A DNA stretch of 64,000 nt from Shewanella sp. GD04112 (GTDB lineage Bacteria; Pseudomonadota; Gammaproteobacteria; Enterobacterales; Shewanellaceae): assembly GCF_029835735.1 (NCBI RefSeq), contig NZ_JAOEAL010000002.1, forward strand, positions 185,178-249,177, written 5' to 3'. Below the pieces are notes generated by a model. That model ran no database searches and had not been told where the DNA came from. It was given only the letters and a program-made list of their open reading frames with translations. Positions 16,594 through 25,197 of the stretch are shown here, in pieces (positions within the stretch are counted from its first letter, which is position 1; every line of letters starts with the position of its first letter). A program made the translations under genes and the position numbers.

Positions 16594-19500
16594 ATGAACA
16601 ACCCTCAACAGCTCGTAGACATTTTCCAGTTCGATGCACAAGACCAAGAAAATTTAAAAGTAGTCTATGAGCAATTCAACCAAGGTGTTTCTGCGCTTCG
16701 CACACTCATTGAAAGTGAGCCGGTGGTGTTGCATTGTGGGCTCTCAGGGAAAGACAGTTCAGTCGTGGTGCTAATGGCTATTGAAGCCTATCGCCAATCC
16801 ATTCAGGCTGGCTTAGTCGAGCCATCGAGACCATTACTCGTCGTCACCGTGGATACGGGGGCTGAAGCCATCGCGCTTAAAATGTACGTCCATTATGTCC
16901 GTAAGCGATTACTGGAGTTTGGAAAGCAAATTGGGATTAATCTCTGCTACGACATTATTCAGCCGCCAATCAATGACCAGTATTTTATCAAGTACACTGG
17001 TGGTCAAAAGCTGGTGCCTTCTGTAACACGTCACCAAGATTGCAGCATTATTCTCAAAGTAGACCCGTCCGAGCGCTACATTAAGCAAGCGATTAAAAAG
17101 TACAGTGAATGTAACTACAAGCTGGTTAGCTGTGTAGGCAGTCGCATTGGCGAAAGTCAGCACCGTGCAGGCAACATGAAGAAGCAGGGGCTTAGCTTGA
17201 TTACGGCAGATTCTATTCTGAATGATATGGCACATGTAGAAGCTGCTGGCTGCAAAATGTATAAGCTGGCGCCGATTAAACACTGGGAAACTGAACAGGT
17301 ATTTGACCTGCTTCGGATAGCTGGTAGCAATCCCATTAAACGAGTCCCAGGTATCGCCATCGATAGTTACCTGACTAATTTTGGTCTTCTTTTAGAGCTT
17401 TACGGTAATGGGTCCAATGAGGTGTGCGACATCATCGTTGGGCAGAAAAACAATGGTTGCGGGGGGAAAGCACGGTTTGGTTGCGTGACCTGCACTCTAG
17501 TAGGTAAAACAGATAATTCAGCCACAGGACTTTCAAAATTACCCCGCTGGAATGCGTTAGGCAGTGAAAATGCACTTCGAGTGAGGGATTACCTTTGGCG
17601 TTTAAGCAATGATATGGATGCCAGAGCCCTTCATGCTCGCGCCTACGATCCGGTTACATACAATCGCGTCGCCCTACAGCCAAACACCCTAAAACCGAAG
17701 TATTTAGAGAAGATGGTACGTTACGCCGCCCAGCTGACATTGGATAGCATTCGGATTGCTAAGGAGTTCGCAGAGCTTGTAGCTAACGGTCGAGAAATCG
17801 AGCATGAAGGGTATCGCGACATCGCCAACGACCCTAATATCCCACCTAAGACCAAGCGATTATTTTTGGAAATGTACCGCGAGTGGGCTCAAGACCCAAA
17901 GAGCTTGAATTACCTATTTGACGAAGCACAAAGCCTGCTATTATCTTTTCGCTGGAGCATTGACGGTATCGGGGCCGCGCCATTCCGTCCTTACGCAATT
18001 TTCAAGCAATTAGAATCTGGCCAAGGCTGGATTCCTTACCCCAAACTCAACTCTGAAATGGACGATACCAGCACTCAGGTAAATCAAACCTTACCCGAGG
18101 CGGTAATGATGCCAATCCTCAAATCTGAGGTTGCAGAGGATTTTGCAAAACATCCGGTTAACCTGTTGGATTTGTGGACGCGGCCGCATGATATGTCAGA
18201 CGTTTACGACGAAGACCGTAACTGCACCATCTCGCGCTTTGCTCAGCATAATGGCGATATCGTGGTGGAGTATGCGATTAATTTTGAGTTCGTGCCGGAA
18301 GGTCAGAAAACCACTTTGTCCAACGTCAAAGAATGCTGGTTATTGACTAAGGCAGGCCTTAATCAATACCGATTTGCCTATGGCGCCGAAGGGATAAGCG
18401 TTAAGGTGAATGGCCGGACGGTCAACGAGGTAGCCAAAGCATTGCTGCTACCGTCAATTCAGCAGCAGATAGATAGCAGAGTTTGTGGTGTGCTGAATAC
18501 GTTGTGTGAGCAATACGGCCCAGAAGACCATCACACCGGCTGCGAAAATCTCTGTAAGGCGTTTACGGACTCATTATCTAGCGCGCTTGGTGGAAAACAA
18601 CGACAATCGCTGAATATTCCGTATCTGCAAAGCATTAGTCTACTGACAGGCTACAGGCCGGAAGCTCGTAAGACCGAAAGCGCAAACCAGTTCTCCCGCC
18701 GTGTCGTTAAAATCAGCAAACAGGGTATTGAGAAGGGCAATTCTAGGATGGTGTTTTACAAACCAAAATTGGACTGCAGATTACATGAGGCACACCAACA
18801 GACTTCTTCTTTGTTAGTGCCTAACTTCTCTGGCTTTACTCAGCAGGCTATCGCGACCCACGAAGACCTGTCATTTGACCCAGCTGCCACGGTAGAAAAC
18901 ATTCAGCTATCCGAATTGTCGCTTGAGAAATGGTATGCCATTGATGGCCCAAGCCGAGCCCTGAAATTGCACCATGACTTTATGACCTCCTTCTGGCGTA
19001 ACCGTCATAGCTACGGTTACAAACCTATCGATGTGAGACGTTACGGCGGCACTCATGTTGCTGAAACTTTGCTAGCTGAAGGCGTGATTACCATTAAAAC
19101 GAGCTATTGGAGCCAGCTGCAAGCCATTCTGAAGCGCACCCAAATATTTCAGCAGATCGGGATGTTCAGCTTTCAGTCTATGCCTTACATCGATGTGGCC
19201 AATCATCCCAGCGCAATCGATATGGCACACCACCGAAGGGATAAGGCAGAAATCCTAAAGATTATTAGAACGGAGCGAAACGCCCAGCGCAGCGAGGTTA
19301 AAACCGCACTAACCCACGATGACACAGTAGAGCGCCTAGGATTTAACATCGAGCGCGTTATTCAGGGCGCAGGTTGGGCAGTAAGGGAAATGATAGATGG
19401 TCTTAATAGCCATTTACTCCATGTTAGATTTGATACCTCAGACGTAGGGGTAACCCAGAGAGCTGGAGTGTCTAAATTATGGCTGGCACTGATGTTCGGC

Positions 19501-19968
19501 GGCGTGACCCAGATTGATGATGTACTTAAACAGCTGTTATCGCCTGCTCAGTTGGCTCAACTCAAAGAGCATCCGAGCGACTACCTCAATGCCAGCAGAG
19601 TCATGGCCAAGTCGTTGAACTTGATTGTCGCTGAATTAAACCGAGCTGCCCATGATTGGAACGGCGCTATATCAACGCTTAAACAGCAATTATGTAAAGG
19701 CTTAACGCGGGAAGAGTACAAGGTCGCTGTCGGCTCCCTGGTGCCAGCCGAAGTGTACGACCAATCCATTTTGGAGTGGTGGAAGCCAAACCCTGACAAC
19801 TTCAAATTGTTGTTGGGGAAAGCGTTAGAAACGATGGAAGAGAACTTACGCTTTATTGAGTCACTTAACCAATCGTTACAGCGAGTACAGCGCCTTGCGA
19901 TGCCGCAGGCAGCTAACAAGATGACTCTGGGAGCACGCTTGACGGCATTGAAGAGGAAGGCAGCGTAA
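16594..19968 (+). CDS. large DndC-like PP-loop / Fe-S protein
   Basis: 1124 aa, about twice the size of DndC. The N-terminal ~350 residues form a PAPS-reductase-like domain: PP-loop GLSGKDSSVVV (49-59), then GSRIGESQHRAG, and the Cys set C289, C297, C300 in NGCGGKARFGCVTCT, as in the Fe-S cluster of DndC. DndC activates the DNA backbone with ATP and delivers sulfur. The C-terminal ~750 residues are of unknown type; they do not resemble DndD or DndE by eye and could be a DNA-recognition or adaptor region. AAGGCGA lies before the ATG. Divergent from the DndB-like/TusA-like pair. Confidence 0.7.
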   Translation: MNNPQQLVDIFQFDAQDQENLKVVYEQFNQGVSALRTLIESEPVVLHCGLSGKDSSVVVLMAIEAYRQSIQAGLVEPSRPLLVVTVDTGAEAIALKMYVHYVRKRLLEFGKQIGINLCYDIIQPPINDQYFIKYTGGQKLVPSVTRHQDCSIILKVDPSERYIKQAIKKYSECNYKLVSCVGSRIGESQHRAGNMKKQGLSLITADSILNDMAHVEAAGCKMYKLAPIKHWETEQVFDLLRIAGSNPIKRVPGIAIDSYLTNFGLLLELYGNGSNEVCDIIVGQKNNGCGGKARFGCVTCTLVGKTDNSATGLSKLPRWNALGSENALRVRDYLWRLSNDMDARALHARAYDPVTYNRVALQPNTLKPKYLEKMVRYAAQLTLDSIRIAKEFAELVANGREIEHEGYRDIANDPNIPPKTKRLFLEMYREWAQDPKSLNYLFDEAQSLLLSFRWSIDGIGAAPFRPYAIFKQLESGQGWIPYPKLNSEMDDTSTQVNQTLPEAVMMPILKSEVAEDFAKHPVNLLDLWTRPHDMSDVYDEDRNCTISRFAQHNGDIVVEYAINFEFVPEGQKTTLSNVKECWLLTKAGLNQYRFAYGAEGISVKVNGRTVNEVAKALLLPSIQQQIDSRVCGVLNTLCEQYGPEDHHTGCENLCKAFTDSLSSALGGKQRQSLNIPYLQSISLLTGYRPEARKTESANQFSRRVVKISKQGIEKGNSRMVFYKPKLDCRLHEAHQQTSSLLVPNFSGFTQQAIATHEDLSFDPAATVENIQLSELSLEKWYAIDGPSRALKLHHDFMTSFWRNRHSYGYKPIDVRRYGGTHVAETLLAEGVITIKTSYWSQLQAILKRTQIFQQIGMFSFQSMPYIDVANHPSAIDMAHHRRDKAEILKIIRTERNAQRSEVKTALTHDDTVERLGFNIERVIQGAGWAVREMIDGLNSHLLHVRFDTSDVGVTQRAGVSKLWLALMFGGVTQIDDVLKQLLSPAQLAQLKEHPSDYLNASRVMAKSLNLIVAELNRAAHDWNGAISTLKQQLCKGLTREEYKVAVGSLVPAEVYDQSILEWWKPNPDNFKLLLGKALETMEENLRFIESLNQSLQRVQRLAMPQAANKMTLGARLTALKRKAA

Positions 19969-19975
19969 GGCAAAA

Positions 19976-20002
19976 TTTGCGTGATTTGGACTTGGTGAGA
20001 TC
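19976..20002 (+). promoter_or_regulatory. shared promoter-like element
   Basis: TTTGCG, 15 bp (TGATTTGGACTTGGT), GAGATC; 28 bp before the ATG at 20031. It starts 7 bp after the DndC-like stop, so the next gene has its own start signal rather than depending on read-through. Confidence 0.65.
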
Positions 20003-20030
20003 CTGTATTTAAATAAACAGGAGCCTTGCC

Positions 20031-20363
20031 ATGCCCAGATTCGATTTCAAAGACCCTCTCAATCCACGGTTGGCGGTAAAGCCGCAAGTGTGGCAAACGC
20101 CCTTTATCCGGCTAGCGAACCGCATCCCTCCAAGTTACCGCATCCACTTTGTAGGCGTGACTGTAGATCACCGCTTAGGCTACACAGGAAGGCGCCAATT
20201 TCACTCGCTGGCTCAGGCTCTCACTTGGGCCGAATCAATGTATGGCGATTCGTGGTCGAATAAACGCTTTACTCAGGCGTTGGATTTAGACGCGCTATTG
20301 GACTGCACCAGTCGCCCAATACCCGATAAAATTAAAAATAACCTCAAAGCCCTATTCAATTAA
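20031..20363 (+). CDS. hypothetical basic protein, 110 aa
   Basis: CAGGAGCC precedes the ATG. Soluble, basic (GYTGRRQFHSLAQALTWAES), with a C-terminal helix (PDKIKNNLKALF). It has its own TTTGCG-N15-GAGATC element and so belongs to the same regulon as the DndC-like gene. Family unknown. Confidence 0.65.
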   Translation: MPRFDFKDPLNPRLAVKPQVWQTPFIRLANRIPPSYRIHFVGVTVDHRLGYTGRRQFHSLAQALTWAESMYGDSWSNKRFTQALDLDALLDCTSRPIPDKIKNNLKALFN

Positions 20364-20408
20364 TTCAGGGACTTGCTATGCTGGATTAACAACAGCTTAG
20401 GGGGTGAA

Positions 20409-20732
20409 ATGGTAGAAAAGACGTTAGGCACTCTGTCTATTTTGATGATTGTTCTAGCAGCTTATGCAATGGCGGATCTAAATTGGTCGGCAATGGCGTA
20501 CCCATTAGCGATATTGGGTATGATTTACACTTTCAAAAACTCCATTAAAGGTAAAGAAAATCACCCCAAGGTTAAATACGGTTTAGCCTTAATACTGCTA
20601 GGGATGGTTTTGCCGATAGCTTTCATTTTGATAAAGCATGAATTGGCGCCTTTCGGTCTCATAATAACGATGATAATGATAATTGTCGGGGCGATTAATA
20701 TTATTAAGGCTATTACTGAGACTTCTGATTAA
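20409..20732 (+). CDS. small membrane protein, 107 aa
   Basis: Four hydrophobic segments at about residues 7-22, 26-40, 53-71 and 78-96. ATG 20409 has GGGGGTG 5 bp upstream; the frame to 20373 lacks this. Probably co-transcribed with the 20031 gene. Function unknown. Confidence 0.6.
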   Translation: MVEKTLGTLSILMIVLAAYAMADLNWSAMAYPLAILGMIYTFKNSIKGKENHPKVKYGLALILLGMVLPIAFILIKHELAPFGLIITMIMIIVGAINIIKAITETSD

Positions 20733-20833
20733 AGCTAACCAACTAACCGTTTAAATACAGCAATCAATAACAGGGATATTAGATAAACTCTTTGTTTAAG
20801 GGGCTGCTTGCCCCTTAACGTCAATTATTCATA

Positions 20834-21043
20834 TCAGGCATTAAAATAGTGAACAAAATCACCTGCCAATTCCTCTGTCGGTGTGTCAATTGCAATTCTG
20901 ATACTCGTACTAATATCCAGTTTAATATGCACTTGTTTGTAAGCGCCTAACGAAATTATAAATGTCTCGTATGGGACATATACACGTTGCTTAGCTTCCA
21001 TTTGCTTTGTTGCAAACCAATCTATGAACAACGAATGACGCAA
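20834..21043 (-). CDS. hypothetical protein, 69 aa
   Basis: Starts MRHSLFIDWFATKQM. Soluble, beta-rich. Convergent with the 20409 gene. The first codons IDWFATKQME recall the N-terminus of plasmid Rep-like or phage gpII-like small proteins only weakly, so no function is assigned. Confidence 0.5.
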   Translation of the reverse strand: MRHSLFIDWFATKQMEAKQRVYVPYETFIISLGAYKQVHIKLDISTSIRIAIDTPTEELAGDFVHYFNA

Positions 21044-21075
21044 GGAACCAATTTACTTTGATACATATTTTTTCC

Positions 21076-21606
21076 CTAACAATCACTTGAAGGCGTATAG
21101 GCTAGCGTACCGCTTAACGTTATCTTATCCTGCCAATAACTTTCTTTGCAGTCACGGATCATTGCGTTAGTTCCATTCATTCCAGCAATGTAACGCAACT
21201 TAAGGGCAGTATTAAAATCAACAAGAACTCCCGATAGATGTTTGCATGATTTATCGAAAAATTGCTTTTCATATATTTCCAATTCTGGCGGTAGTAACTC
21301 AATCGGCAACCCTAATGAGGTTTTTCCATTATTGCCTCTATCGGGGTTAATTGTTGTATCTTCAAACTTAACAGCATATTTCACCATCTCACTCGGCTCA
21401 AAATAAATATCCAATTTATTCAGAACAAGCTTTGGCTTACGTGTTTTGTTAACCACAAAGCGGATAAAGAATCCCAGACCCACTGCTAACGAAAGCTGAA
21501 TGAGTGTTTCAAAACTTAATGTAGGTAGCTCACCTAGCCCTATGATCAGCATCGTGATAAGAGCACCTAGCAACATCAAAAGTGTATCTTCTATAAATTT
21601 TTTCAT
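21076..21606 (-). CDS. hypothetical membrane-anchored protein, 176 aa
   Basis: Two N-terminal transmembrane segments (about residues 7-24 and 31-50), then a soluble ~120-residue domain. ATG 21606 (MKKFIEDTLL) is chosen because it begins directly before the first hydrophobic segment. Function unknown. Confidence 0.6.
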   Translation of the reverse strand: MKKFIEDTLLMLLGALITMLIIGLGELPTLSFETLIQLSLAVGLGFFIRFVVNKTRKPKLVLNKLDIYFEPSEMVKYAVKFEDTTINPDRGNNGKTSLGLPIELLPPELEIYEKQFFDKSCKHLSGVLVDFNTALKLRYIAGMNGTNAMIRDCKESYWQDKITLSGTLAYTPSSDC

Positions 21607-21716
21607 AATTTTTCTCGTACTCAGCTTCGTATGATAATTTTCAACCAATTTTGCAGTTGGTTAAATTGCACTATTGACGCTTCAAACAAATGCAAACCCT
21701 AAACGTTTACAATTCT

Positions 21717-21821
21717 CTATGAATGTTGTCCAGAAAAATCAAGATCCTCCTTATTTGGGACTAGAAATTTAAATCGGTCATCAAAATCATCCCCATCTCC
21801 ATTAATATACATTGCTGTCAT
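21717..21821 (-). CDS. short acidic open frame, 34 aa
   Basis: Reads MTAMYINGDGDDFDDRFKFL and continues to FSGQHS. The composition is protein-like, but there is no clear ribosome-binding site and the frame is open further upstream into the end of the 21850 gene. It may be a small gene, or the true C-terminus of that gene after a frameshift. Confidence 0.3.
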   Translation of the reverse strand: MTAMYINGDGDDFDDRFKFLVPNKEDLDFSGQHS

Positions 21822-21849
21822 ACTTTGCCAAGGTGATACGAATTTCGAC

Positions 21850-22629
21850 TCAAACCCAATCTATCTCTAAATAATGTGGTAAGCATAAATTATCAATATC
21901 AACACCTAATTCACGGAAAAGATTTTGGAACGGTTCTACTCCGATACTATTTGTGCTGAAATTCGAAAAATCTTTGAACGCATAATTTTCAAATCGCTCT
22001 AACAACTCTATATCTCGAATACGTTTTTCGCGTGAGTGTAATACCCACTCAACCATTAAATCGAAATGTTCTTCAATATATAGAGCAGCAATATCAGACC
22101 ATCGTATCGCTGATATTCTCCCAGACTCAATAAGATCACTAAGCAGGCAGCAAATCATGTAAATTCTATTTTTCGCTTTATTATTATAGGCTTGGTCGCT
22201 TGCTAGATAAATGAAAAGATATGATAAACCGTCACATAAGTCATATTTATTTCGAAAGCGTAAATACTCAACATGTTCTACGCCTTTCAATAGTGAAATA
22301 AGCGTAGGGCGCCATTCTAAATCATTTGTATACCAAGGCTTCGACATTTGTTCTATGGCGTATAACATGCTAGAAGTTAAATTTGGAATATGCTGTGATA
22401 TAACTTTGAATGCTCTTTGATTGTTATAATTCCAATCATTTTCAACCAGCATTCTAGCTCTAAAATCGTTCTGACCAAGCAAATAATTTAGGGTGTTATT
22501 ATTATCAAACCCAAGAATTTGTGCGTAAATATCAGCAGCAACCCTGCCGCTAACAATTTTTTCTCCGACAGTATAATTAATTGCTTGAGAAAGAAATTTT
22601 CTGCGTACTTTTAATATATTTTGATGCAT
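21850..22629 (-). CDS. hypothetical protein, 259 aa
   Basis: Soluble, helix-rich (possible repeat-like helices throughout; VEWVLHSREKRIRDIELLER). Start 22629 (MHQNILKVRRK) has GGAG upstream; the longer reading from a GTG at 22671 would start inside a 7-bp palindrome (ACTGACG/CGTCAGT, 22659-22681) that looks regulatory. No recognised family. A neighbour of the methyltransferase, so a defence role is possible but unproven. Confidence 0.55.
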   Translation of the reverse strand: MHQNILKVRRKFLSQAINYTVGEKIVSGRVAADIYAQILGFDNNNTLNYLLGQNDFRARMLVENDWNYNNQRAFKVISQHIPNLTSSMLYAIEQMSKPWYTNDLEWRPTLISLLKGVEHVEYLRFRNKYDLCDGLSYLFIYLASDQAYNNKAKNRIYMICCLLSDLIESGRISAIRWSDIAALYIEEHFDLMVEWVLHSREKRIRDIELLERFENYAFKDFSNFSTNSIGVEPFQNLFRELGVDIDNLCLPHYLEIDWV

Positions 22630-22658
22630 GAATACATACTCCATAATAATTGGATTTA

Positions 22659-22681
22659 ACTGACGCGCCACTCACGTCAGT
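22659..22681. repeat. short inverted repeat upstream of the 21850-22629 gene
   Basis: ACTGACG - 9 bp - CGTCAGT, perfect 7-bp arms, followed by ATGCATGTATGCAT. Likely an operator site of the leftward gene; inference from position. Confidence 0.45.
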
Positions 22682-22994
22682 CAATGCATGTATGCATGAT
22701 TAGACGTTATTTAACACTACAGCTTTTGTCCGCGTGGCATGGAAATGGTTGCTGAATCCCAGTGCTAAGATGCCAAAATAAATAGTTAAGGTCAATAGTT
22801 CTTGACGATGTTCCTTATAATTAGGCATTTTTCTGTTCCGTCACTGATTTATTACTTTTTTATTAGATTCGTCTTTTCAATACAGCTAAAAGACAATAAG
22901 CGCTCTCTGTTTCATGATGTGGGATCTGAAGCTCAGCAATCGATTCCAGTACACCCGCGGAGTCAATGCTTGCCCCTGCCCGTCTGTTTTTTAT

Positions 22995-23026
22995 TCGTGT
23001 CCGATAATTACAGTTATCGGACACGA
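22995..23026. repeat. perfect 13-bp inverted repeat
   Basis: TCGTGTCCGATAA - TTACAG - TTATCGGACACGA. No T-run follows on either strand, so it is not a standard terminator. It lies in the 680-bp intergenic region before the methyltransferase; candidate protein-binding or recombination site. Confidence 0.75.
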
Positions 23027-23049
23027 GTACCCACCAGCCGAAAACCATA

Positions 23050-23072
23050 TTAGTGTGATGTCATTATACTAA
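23050..23072. promoter_or_regulatory. TTAGTRT palindromic operator, copy 1
   Basis: TTAGTGT ... ATACTAA, 23 bp in total. First of four in this intergenic region; also found at 27180 and 27213. Confidence 0.65.
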
Positions 23073-23113
23073 ACAATACTGAAGGGTTTGCGTGGCGTTG
23101 GTGCCATGATGCA

Positions 23114-23136
23114 TTAGTGTGGTGTCACTATATTAA
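23114..23136. promoter_or_regulatory. TTAGTRT palindromic operator, copy 2
   Basis: TTAGTGTGGTGTCACTATAT followed by TAA; the centre GTGTCAC continues the symmetry. Confidence 0.65.
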
Positions 23137-23240
23137 ACTGGGTGGGATGGATGATTTTGCGCTCGCTTTGCCGAGTATAACCCCATTTGACTCGGACCTT
23201 GTATGTTTGTCAGGCGTTAACCGTGATTTTTCATGATTGA

Positions 23241-23261
23241 TTAGTGCGTGGGACACACTAA
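23241..23261. promoter_or_regulatory. TTAGTRT palindromic operator, copy 3 (21-bp variant)
   Basis: TTAGTGCGTGGGACACACTA then A; two bases shorter than the other copies but with both arms kept. Confidence 0.5.
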
Positions 23262-23272
23262 ACCATAAATAT

Positions 23273-23295
23273 TTAGTATGGTGACACTATGTTAA
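23273..23295. promoter_or_regulatory. TTAGTRT palindromic operator, copy 4
   Basis: TTAGTATGGTGACACTATGT then TAA. It ends 8 bp before the TTTGCG element of the methyltransferase gene, so a bound protein would probably block or assist that promoter. Confidence 0.65.
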
Positions 23296-23303
23296 TGTCA
23301 AAA

Positions 23304-23330
23304 TTTGCGTGATTTTTAAAGCGTGAGATA
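23304..23330 (+). promoter_or_regulatory. shared promoter-like element, methyltransferase copy
   Basis: TTTGCG, 15 bp, GAGATA; 33 bp before ATG 23364. Confidence 0.65.
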
Positions 23331-23363
23331 GTTTGAACATCGAAACTTAAGAGGGTGTTCCAA

Positions 23364-25100
23364 ATGTCTCATTCCGTCATGTTAGCCGAACAAGGTGAGT
23401 TAAACTTTTCAACCGCACAACGTGTAAGGCACTTGAAGGCGGAAGAGCAGGATTTTGAGTGGTATCCTTCGTCTGAGCATATCATTGATGTAGTTCGACG
23501 CGACTTGGTTGAGTCTAAGTTCTTAGAGTCTTACAACAGAGAGTCATCCTTGCTTGATATTGGCGCCGGAGATGGCCGAGTTTTAAGCGCCCTTAACATG
23601 CCACTTGAAGATCGTCGCGGCGAAATGAGCCCACCATTTTACAACCTGTACGCCATTGAAAAGAGCCTAGTCCATTGCAGCCAGCTCGATAAAAAAGTGC
23701 TGGTTATTGGCACTGACTTTAATCAACAAACCCTTGTTGATAAGCCAGTTGGCGTCATTTTCTGTAACCCTCCTTATTCTGCCTTTGAGCAATGGGCAAC
23801 CCGCGTCATCACTGAGGCTAATGCCGAGGTGTGCTATCTGGTATTGCCACAGCGTTGGTCTGGCAGTCGAGATATTGAAAACGCGATTAAAGTACGTGAA
23901 GCCGAAGCTGAGGTCATTGGCACATTCGATTTCCAAAATGATTGTGATCGCGAAACCCGTCATTCAGTGCCGGTTGACATTATTCGGGTGAATTTAGGGT
24001 ATAAAAACCATCGTCAATGCAAGGTAGACCCCTTCAAAGCGTTCTTTGACGCTAACTTTGACCTAGATTTGGCTGAAAGTGATTATTCTGCAAAATTCAG
24101 AGGGCCATCCGATTCTACTCAACAAAAGCTCAATGAATTGGTGCCAGGTGGTGACATGGTTAAGGCTATGCAATCGCTTTACGATCACCAGATGGCCAAG
24201 CTAATGGGTACTTATTCCGCACTCGCTGAAATTGACCCTGATTTACTGAGAGAACTGGAAGTATCTAAATCTTCGGTTCTGGAAAGTCTCAAGCTCAAAA
24301 TCAAGAGCCTCAAGAGTCTGTTTTGGAAGGAATTATTCTCTAAATTTGATGCGCTGACTTCTCGCCTGACATCATCTAATCGCAAAGCGTTACTAGAGCT
24401 ATTGGAGCGTCATGTAAGCGTCGATTTCACTGCCGAAAACGCCTATGCGATAGCTCAATGGGCAATAAAACATGCTGATGCTCTTCAAGATGATCAGTTC
24501 AAGGATTTCTACCTATCTATGTGCCAAGCGGCAAACGTGGTGAATTATGTTTCGAACCAACGCACCTTCAAATACGACGGCTGGCGATATCGTGAGCTGG
24601 TCAAGAATGGTCACATCTCCCATTTCAAATTGGACTACCGCTGTGTAATGGAAAATGTAGGCGGCATCGTTAATGGTTACGACTATAACAGCTATTACAA
24701 CCAATGCGGTCTGTCTTGTCGTGCAATCGAATTTATCACTGATTTGGTCACCATCGCTGGTAATCTTGGTTTCGATACACGCGGCACACCAAAGGCTTAT
24801 GAGTTCAAATGGGCCAGCAACAAAGCCCACGATTTTAGATACATACAATCTAACGGCTCTAGCGAGGTACTGTTCTCAGTTCGTGCGTACCTTAACGGTA
24901 ACCTACATATTAAGATGAACCCTAAGTTGGCGCTAAAGTTAAATGTAGTGGCTGGTAAGTTGTTTGGCTGGGTTCGTAGCGCAGAAGAAGCGGCGGATGA
25001 AATGGAGGTTCCAGCATCTCAGGTCGTGGAAGTTACTGAAATGTTTGGCCATTCGTTATCGTTAACGCATAACTATCAAAACCTTTTGATGGCGGCTTAA
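23364..25100 (+). CDS. N6-adenine DNA methyltransferase with DUF4942-like C-terminus
   Basis: 578 aa. Motif I LLDIGAGDGR (63-72) binds S-adenosylmethionine and FCNPPYSAF (133-141) holds the NPPY catalytic motif of gamma/beta-type adenine methyltransferases. The C-terminal ~200 residues (ANVVNYVSNQRTFKYDGW, YDYNSYYNQCGLSCRAIEF) look like DUF4942. No restriction endonuclease gene is adjacent, so it is a solitary methyltransferase, probably protecting the element or altering host methylation. ATG 23364 has AAGAGGG upstream and is preferred over the GTG at 23355. Controlled by a TTTGCG element and four palindromes. Confidence 0.75.
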   Translation: MSHSVMLAEQGELNFSTAQRVRHLKAEEQDFEWYPSSEHIIDVVRRDLVESKFLESYNRESSLLDIGAGDGRVLSALNMPLEDRRGEMSPPFYNLYAIEKSLVHCSQLDKKVLVIGTDFNQQTLVDKPVGVIFCNPPYSAFEQWATRVITEANAEVCYLVLPQRWSGSRDIENAIKVREAEAEVIGTFDFQNDCDRETRHSVPVDIIRVNLGYKNHRQCKVDPFKAFFDANFDLDLAESDYSAKFRGPSDSTQQKLNELVPGGDMVKAMQSLYDHQMAKLMGTYSALAEIDPDLLRELEVSKSSVLESLKLKIKSLKSLFWKELFSKFDALTSRLTSSNRKALLELLERHVSVDFTAENAYAIAQWAIKHADALQDDQFKDFYLSMCQAANVVNYVSNQRTFKYDGWRYRELVKNGHISHFKLDYRCVMENVGGIVNGYDYNSYYNQCGLSCRAIEFITDLVTIAGNLGFDTRGTPKAYEFKWASNKAHDFRYIQSNGSSEVLFSVRAYLNGNLHIKMNPKLALKLNVVAGKLFGWVRSAEEAADEMEVPASQVVEVTEMFGHSLSLTHNYQNLLMAA

Positions 25101-25132
25101 TCCCTCCTATTCAGACGGCGCAAAGTACAATT

Positions 25133-25159
25133 TTTGCGCCGTTTTGCATTTGTGAGATC
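25133..25159 (+). promoter_or_regulatory. shared promoter-like element
   Basis: TTTGCG, 15 bp, GAGATC; 38 bp before ATG 25198. It begins about 30 bp after the methyltransferase stop; an overlapping GGCGCAAA/TTTGCGCC hairpin lies at its 5' edge and may terminate the methyltransferase transcript. Confidence 0.6.
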
Positions 25160-25197
25160 CTTTACTCAGATAAGAAATTCAGTTGTTAGAGGTGACT

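Noticed and set aside
21717..21821. Strong claim for a 34-codon gene
   Set aside because: Kept only as a low-confidence feature because there is no clear ribosome-binding site and a frameshifted end of the neighbour is equally possible.
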